A stretch of DNA of 64,000 nucleotides. Source: Euphorbia lathyris (lineage: Eukaryota > Streptophyta > Magnoliopsida > Malpighiales > Euphorbiaceae). Both the position numbers and the translations under genes were made by a program. The stretch covers positions 82,655,501-82,719,500 of the forward strand of contig NC_088915.1 in NCBI RefSeq assembly GCF_963576675.1, written 5' to 3'. Each line of letters starts with the position of its first letter. The first letter of the stretch is position 1. Below the pieces are notes generated by a model. It was given only the letters and a program-made list of their open reading frames with translations. It was not told where the DNA came from and made no database searches. This document shows, piece after piece, positions 59,396 through 64,000 of this stretch.

Positions 59396-60568
59396 TTATA
59401 TTAGAGGTTCATTGTTAACTGGCCTATGGTAAGACATAATGGTGCTCGTCTTGAAGATGCTCTTCACTTGATTGGCGCATGACTTGCTTTTTCCTTTAGT
59501 CTTGATCTTGATTGGACCAATATTATCTTCGTATAATTGAGACTCCACCATATCCGGATGTGTCTCAATAGGTTTTTCATTTGCCCGAATCACCTCAACG
59601 TCATCCCCTTTCCAAAGTAGTAAAAGTTGGCGCAAAGATGACGGAATGCATGAGTTAGAGTGAATCTAATCTCGACCGAGCAAAGCTTGATAACTTGCTG
59701 TAGAGTTCACCACAAAAAATGCCGCCGTAGTGGTTTGGGTACCGATGGTAAGTTGCACAGGTAAAACCCCATAGGTTTTAGCAATTTCGCCGGTAAAAGC
59801 TGAGACGGAAATTTCTGACGTCATTATGTTGTATACGGATTTCACGAGAGCTAGTGCCATCTTTAATGGCATAATGTTAACGGCTGAACCATTATCAACT
59901 AGAACTCTCGATAAGGGCTTGCCATCAACGTGTGCTTTGACATATAATGGCCTAATATGGTGTGTCATCTGCGGAGTGGGTTTGTCAAAATAAACCCGCT
60001 TCATCCGATCTTCTAGCAAAGATTTTATTGTAACACCACCTCGCCGTTCTTCTTGGACTTTGTTTCTTTCCTCCTTTGTATCTTCACTTCTGAAATTTAT
60101 TGGTAAAATTAGAGAAGTAGCAGCACATCCAACTTGGATCAAAAGGTCTCTCACACGAATTTCCACTTTTTTCTTTTCTTTTATTTTTTCTTTCGAAACG
60201 TTGCTAGAATCGACACTAGACAACTCCATTTCATTTTTCCTTCTTTTTTCTGCCTCTCTCTTTCTTATTCTACTTTTTGCATTTTTTGAGAGAGGTTGTG
60301 GAAATTTTTTATGTCGGTTGATGAACCATTTTTCGAGGGGAACTTGCGCCGGTGGAGTAACGAAGCGTGATCGGCCTTGGTTTGTGCCATTTTTATCCTT
60401 CGACTTTTGTTTTCTCCAAGGCTTTTCTTCCTTCTCCTCGACGGGTTGAAAGGTGCCTTTTGGTACCCAAATTTGTTGTCTTTGGATGGTCGGGGCGCCC
60501 TTTTCTCTGACTCGAGGTGTTGCTATGGACATTACGCTTAGGAGGTGGCATCTCGATGGAAGTTGCAT
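59396..60568 (-). pseudogene. Gypsy protease region with stop
   Basis: The frame from 60568 carries a basic Lys/Arg-rich linker and then a retropepsin: LYVKAHVDGKPLSRVLVDNG with SAVNIMPLK (DNG instead of DTG, common in plant Tat relatives), FTGEIAKTYGVLPVQLTIG and ASYQALLGRD. A TAG replaces the Trp of GRDW at about 59666-59668. The same frame then reads HSNSCIPSSLRQLLLLWKGD to 59396, after which pol is absent. The frame is shifted by one relative to gag, overlapping its end. Confidence 0.8.
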
Positions 60569-62330
60569 TTATCATTGTAGCGGCTGGAAATGGATCCTCA
60601 TCAATCAACATGCTCTCTTTCTTTTTAGGAAATTTAAGCACGCCTTTGTTTATTCTATCCTGCACCGCATTCTTAAAAACAAAGCAAGATTGTATGTCAT
60701 GGCTCCAACTATCATGATATTTACAATAAGTTTTTCCACTGGTGTCATCTCTCGATGGAATAATGTGTCCATGTGGTAAGGTGATAAAACCCTCTTTTAG
60801 CAAATAATCAAACAATTCTCTAGTTTTAGAAACATCAAATGTGTATTGCACATTTGTATTTCGTCTAACCACTTCGGGAGCTTTTGGAATTTTTGCTAGC
60901 ATTGGACAAATGCGGGATCCTGTTCTAGTTAGTTCGGCTATAACTACCTCATGTGCCCCATTGGTTTCTATATCTTGATGGTAACTACCTATAGAGTTTT
61001 TCTTCCTACGATTATCCTCACGTATTAATTCTTCATATTCTGACACTTTAGCAACAAGTTCGTAATAATCACAAAAATCAATGCCCTGGAATTTCTTCCT
61101 ATTTTCAAACTCTAAACCACGTTGAGCAATTTTAACAAATTCTATTTCAGGAATATTAACTCGACATCTATGCCTCATTTTCTTGAAACGATTAATAAAA
61201 CTTTCAACGGACTCACCTGAGCGCTGAACCATACGAGATAGTTCGGCGACACATACCTCGGGCTCAGTTCGATAGAACTGAGCATGAAATAATTGTTCCA
61301 TGCGACCCCAGCTTCTGACGGATTCAGGTTGTAATGTCGTATACCATGTGAAAGCCGGTCCAGTTAGTGATCCAGGGAATAAACGCAAATGAAGCATATC
61401 GAAGTCTTGCTCCGCACTAATCCCGCTGCATTGGAATAAAAATCGGGCAACGTGCTCGATGGTAGATTGTCCATTTTCACCTAAAAATAAAGAAAAATCT
61501 GGAATTCTAAAATGGTGAGGAAATGGGTATCGTTGGTCGTATTCCCTTGGGTAGGCTTTTTGAAACTCCGGGCGGTACACCTCACGGACCGTAGGTCCAT
61601 ACATTTCTTGCACGATGTTCTGAATACGTTGCCTATCCTCTTCTTCATTACATATTTCGCTCCTCACACCTGAAACACGAGATACGTTATTATTATCACG
61701 AGAGTTCTCACGAATATTTTCACGAGTATATTCGCGGGTATGATCAAGGTCTTGGTTTCTCCACGTGCCCCCCGAACCACAGGCGTTGTTGTCACCATAG
61801 TGCTCTGAGTGGGTATTAGGTCCGGTGTTTGACCTGAAATGAGGCGCATTTGGGGGTATTGAAAATTGTTCCGAGGTTCTTCGATCTCCTCGCTCATTGA
61901 ATCTCATGTTTTCCTCACGATTAGGCGGTGGCCTATATCAATTGCCTTGGGGAGTGCCTTCCCTCGTGTTATCTGAAATATTGTGAGAGTTCAAATTTTT
62001 AGCATAAATTTCAGCACACCTATCTAGGATCCTATTTATCTCATCGGTGAGATTATGAATCATATTTTCCAAATTGGGTTGTTTACAAGCTTGCACCATC
62101 TCGGCTACAAGTCTCTCAAGGTTGCACATATGGGCCTCTTGTCTCGCAAAAAATGCGTTGAAGTCTGGTTGTGGTATTGATGTCCGATGAACGTCTTCCA
62201 AGTGGCTCATGGGCTCGGCAACGTGACCCTCGGGTACGTTTGTGTCGACGTTTTCATCTTGACCCCTATTCTGATTTTCATCAGACTCCGGAATGGGTAG
62301 TTCTCGACCTGTATTTTTCCTTGGTGGCAT
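60393..62330 (-). pseudogene. Gypsy gag, one in-frame stop
   Basis: Starts MPPRKNTGRELPIPESDENQ at ATG 62330; a further upstream frame lacks an ATG. A TGA at about 61938 interrupts (TPQGN then stop then YRPPPNREE). After it come the gag core blocks FRIPDFSLFLGENGQSTIEH, LTGPAFTWYTTLQPESVRSW and MVQRSGESVESFINRFKKMR, and a knuckle CKYHDSWSHDIQSC near the C-terminus. The order matches Gypsy gag of Tat-like elements. Confidence 0.85.
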
Positions 62331-62518
62331 CTTAAACAACAAATGATATTAGAAAAGTTTGGAAATAAATTGCCAAAACAAAATATCAAAGCAAAAAATA
62401 CCACAAAAAAAATGTACTTAGTAGGAAGAAAAAAAATCGGTATAAAAAAAAAATTTTTAAATTTTTGGCAAAGCTTAAGAAACCGTAATTTTGGTACTAA
62501 TAAAAAAAATATTTTTCG

Positions 62519-62863
62519 GGTCCCATTGGGCGTGCAAAAAATTGTTGGCATTAGCTAACAAATTTTGGTGATAGTGAAGTGGGGCGAAAAAATGAGTGCA
62601 ACACAAATAAAATTTGTTATGAAAAAAAAAGTTTTAAAATTTTTTGGCAAAGTTTAGAAACCGTAGTTTTAGTACTTGTCACGTCCGTGACTAAATTTCT
62701 AGAATTTATATTTTGATATTAGTATATATGATAATGATTAGGTGTGTGATTTTTATTGGTGCTATAGAAAAAGTTTGGAGTTAATACCGATTGATGTCAT
62801 TTATGGCCGGGTGTGACAGTACTAATAAAAAAATATTTTTAGGTCCCACTGGGCGTGCCAAAA
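62519..62863 (-). repeat. Duplicated primer-binding site and leader
   Basis: The end of the LTR plus PBS and leader is present twice: 62842-62863 (GGTCCCACTGGGCGTGCCA) and about 62519-62545 (TCCCATTGGGCGTGCAAAAA followed by TTGTTGGC). Each is followed, on the minus strand, by TATTAGTAC and a CGGTTTCT block. Only the copy next to the LTR has an intact PBS. Confidence 0.75.
62677..62818. mobile_element. 142-bp TGTCAC...GTGACA insertion (mini solo LTR or MITE)
   Basis: It starts TGTCACGTCCGTGAC and ends GGGTGTGACA, with the 5-bp duplication GTACT at 62672-62676 and 62819-62823. The neighbouring paralogous leader copy near 62500 has an unbroken GGTACTAATAAAA, which is the empty site. The TG...CA ends and 5-bp duplication suit a very small LTR-type element. 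Confidence 0.8.
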
Positions 62864-62865
62864 AT

Positions 62866-64000
62866 TGTTGGCGATATTTTCGGAATATCCCAATTTTCAA
62901 CCTTGATACGCGTTTGCGGGGATTAAAAATGGTGAAAATAATGCGGGCGTGCCAGAGAAGCTAGTTCTCAAAGGGTAAAATGGTACTTAAATGAAGTTAA
63001 TAAATAAAATGCGCCTAAATTACTTGAATTCTAAACGAAAAGCGATTGACGACCGTTACAAGGACTGAAAATAAAAACAACGGTCTTGGGCCCCGACGTT
63101 ACTTGACAGGTCGGTCGGAAAAACAATTTTTAAATATAAGTACCAAAAAATAAAGTAATAAAACGACACAAAAATATAATTTTTTTTAATTTTCTTTTAT
63201 ATTTTTATTGATTTTTCAAATATTTTTCAATGTTTTTTGTATTACAAATAATAATAAAGCATGAAAATTACAACTTAAAAAGAAATAATAACTTTAAAGC
63301 TAGAAATGTAAATAAGTCACAAAAACAAATATGTACGGGGTGAAATAAAATTAACCGATCTCCTTGATGTCGTTGGGATGCGTGAAATTGAGGATTGGAC
63401 CTCTAGAAAATCGGCTCAGGGGCTGTTGCGTTGTCCGGGTAGTGCTGGGAAAATTTGAAGTAATTCAGAGAGTTCAGGGACTTGAGTAGAAATTTACCAC
63501 CAAATCAGCAGCAAAATGGGACTAAATTGATGCTTTTGTGGGACTTTCGGGCTCAATTTCGGGAACTGTAGAGGTCGGATTATAGCAAAACGAAGACTAG
63601 TATTTAAAGTTAGTGTGCGAAGGAAGGGTTTAGAACTGGAATTTCAGAAAAAGGTCGAGTAAATGAGTCGGAATAAATTATTGAAAATTGAGCGACAGAA
63701 TAATTGTTTGATTGGTGAAAAAACCAAAAGCTTGATTCTGTTTCGTGGAGGGTACTTTAGGGGCGATTTAGAAGGCTATAGGATGTCGTTTTTTACGAAA
63801 TAAAAATTGAGAGTTCTAGAATTGATGTCAATAAAGAGATTAAAATTAATTTGGGCTAAAACGATCATCTAACTAACTCTAAATAAAATTTGGAAAACGG
63901 CTCACCAGAAAGGTTGTTTGATGAATTTTTCAATGATGAAAAACTCAAAAGCTTGTTTCTGGGTTTTTTTAATTGATTGAGATCAATAAAAAGTTCCCAA
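62866..64000 (-). repeat. 5' LTR of the second Gypsy element, cut by the window edge
   Basis: Aligns with 56116 to about 57195, so roughly 860 bp more should lie outside. An extra segment of about 66 bp at 63520-63580 is absent from the left LTR. Confidence 0.85.

Larger units (their letters stand above)
56116..64000 (-). mobile_element. Gypsy element with 2-kb LTRs, gag-protease only, right end outside window
   Basis: The left LTR (56116-58113) and right LTR (62866 to beyond 64000) share TGTTGGCGATATTTTCGG at their left edges. The LTR runs TGTTTGGGG to GCCAACA on the minus strand. The primer-binding region TTTTTGGCACGCCCAGTGGG follows the 5' LTR (62842-62863). A purine tract AATAGGGAGGCAAT precedes the 3' LTR (58114-58127). 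Gag and a protease frame are present, but RT, RNase H and integrase are missing: 58114-59395 shows only low-complexity sequence. This fits a non-autonomous gag-carrying (TR-GAG or LARD type) derivative. The 3' LTR was inserted at AAAATGATAC in block C. Confidence 0.85.

Overview
The window is nuclear DNA from a flowering plant, most likely a eudicot. The evidence is an intron-rich cytosolic ribosomal protein gene, GT-AG introns, telo-box and site II promoter motifs, a plastid ycf1 scrap, and dense plant transposons (hAT, Tourist-like, Emigrant-type, RTE and L1 LINEs, Ty1/copia, Ty3/gypsy Tat). The species cannot be named from the sequence. No tRNA, rRNA or CRISPR array was seen. All splice sites, domain calls and repeat boundaries were read by eye.

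1-12.3 kb holds a minus-strand host gene. Seven phase-compatible coding exons were found between 11614 and 310, and the gene runs off the left edge. It resembles the plant TAF1A-like subunit of the RNA polymerase I initiation factor (moderate confidence). Its introns are filled with insertions: three hAT-like elements with 8-bp target duplications, two 5'-truncated RTE LINEs with 16-bp duplications, MITEs, a foldback and a ycf1 fragment. 12.3-18.4 kb has no gene, only a 1.3-kb hAT-like element, foldbacks and two Tourist-like MITEs.

18.5-21.5 kb is a minus-strand DUF1985-Ulp1-like gene of the kind carried by Mutator-like elements. It has premature stops, and its protease domain is cut at the catalytic His. 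Two of its introns carry hairpin minisatellites of one sequence family. 21.8-24.3 kb is an intact five-exon RPL7 (uL30) gene, the clearest functional gene here. 24.6-27.05 kb is a run of foldbacks and an Emigrant-type MITE.

27.26-32.55 kb is a full-length but defective L1-type LINE with an 18-bp target duplication. At 33.2 kb there is a promoter-like region and first exon of an unidentified host gene, split by a 2.2-kb internally deleted copia element (33557-35787).

36-56 kb is a mosaic. Exon fragments of one gene family, tentatively JIP60-like, occur on both strands and in about 705-bp tandem units. Between them sits a 13.2-kb Tat-lineage Gypsy element (39015-52262). This has gag, protease, RT, two RNases H and integrase on the minus strand, and two antisense (plus-strand) genes with their own TATA boxes. 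The Tat element was later broken by a 2-kb insertion flanked by a 265-bp direct duplication; most of the insertion is a copy of sequence lying just outside the element.

56.1-64 kb is a second Gypsy element with 2-kb LTRs that keeps only gag and protease. Its right LTR runs off the window.
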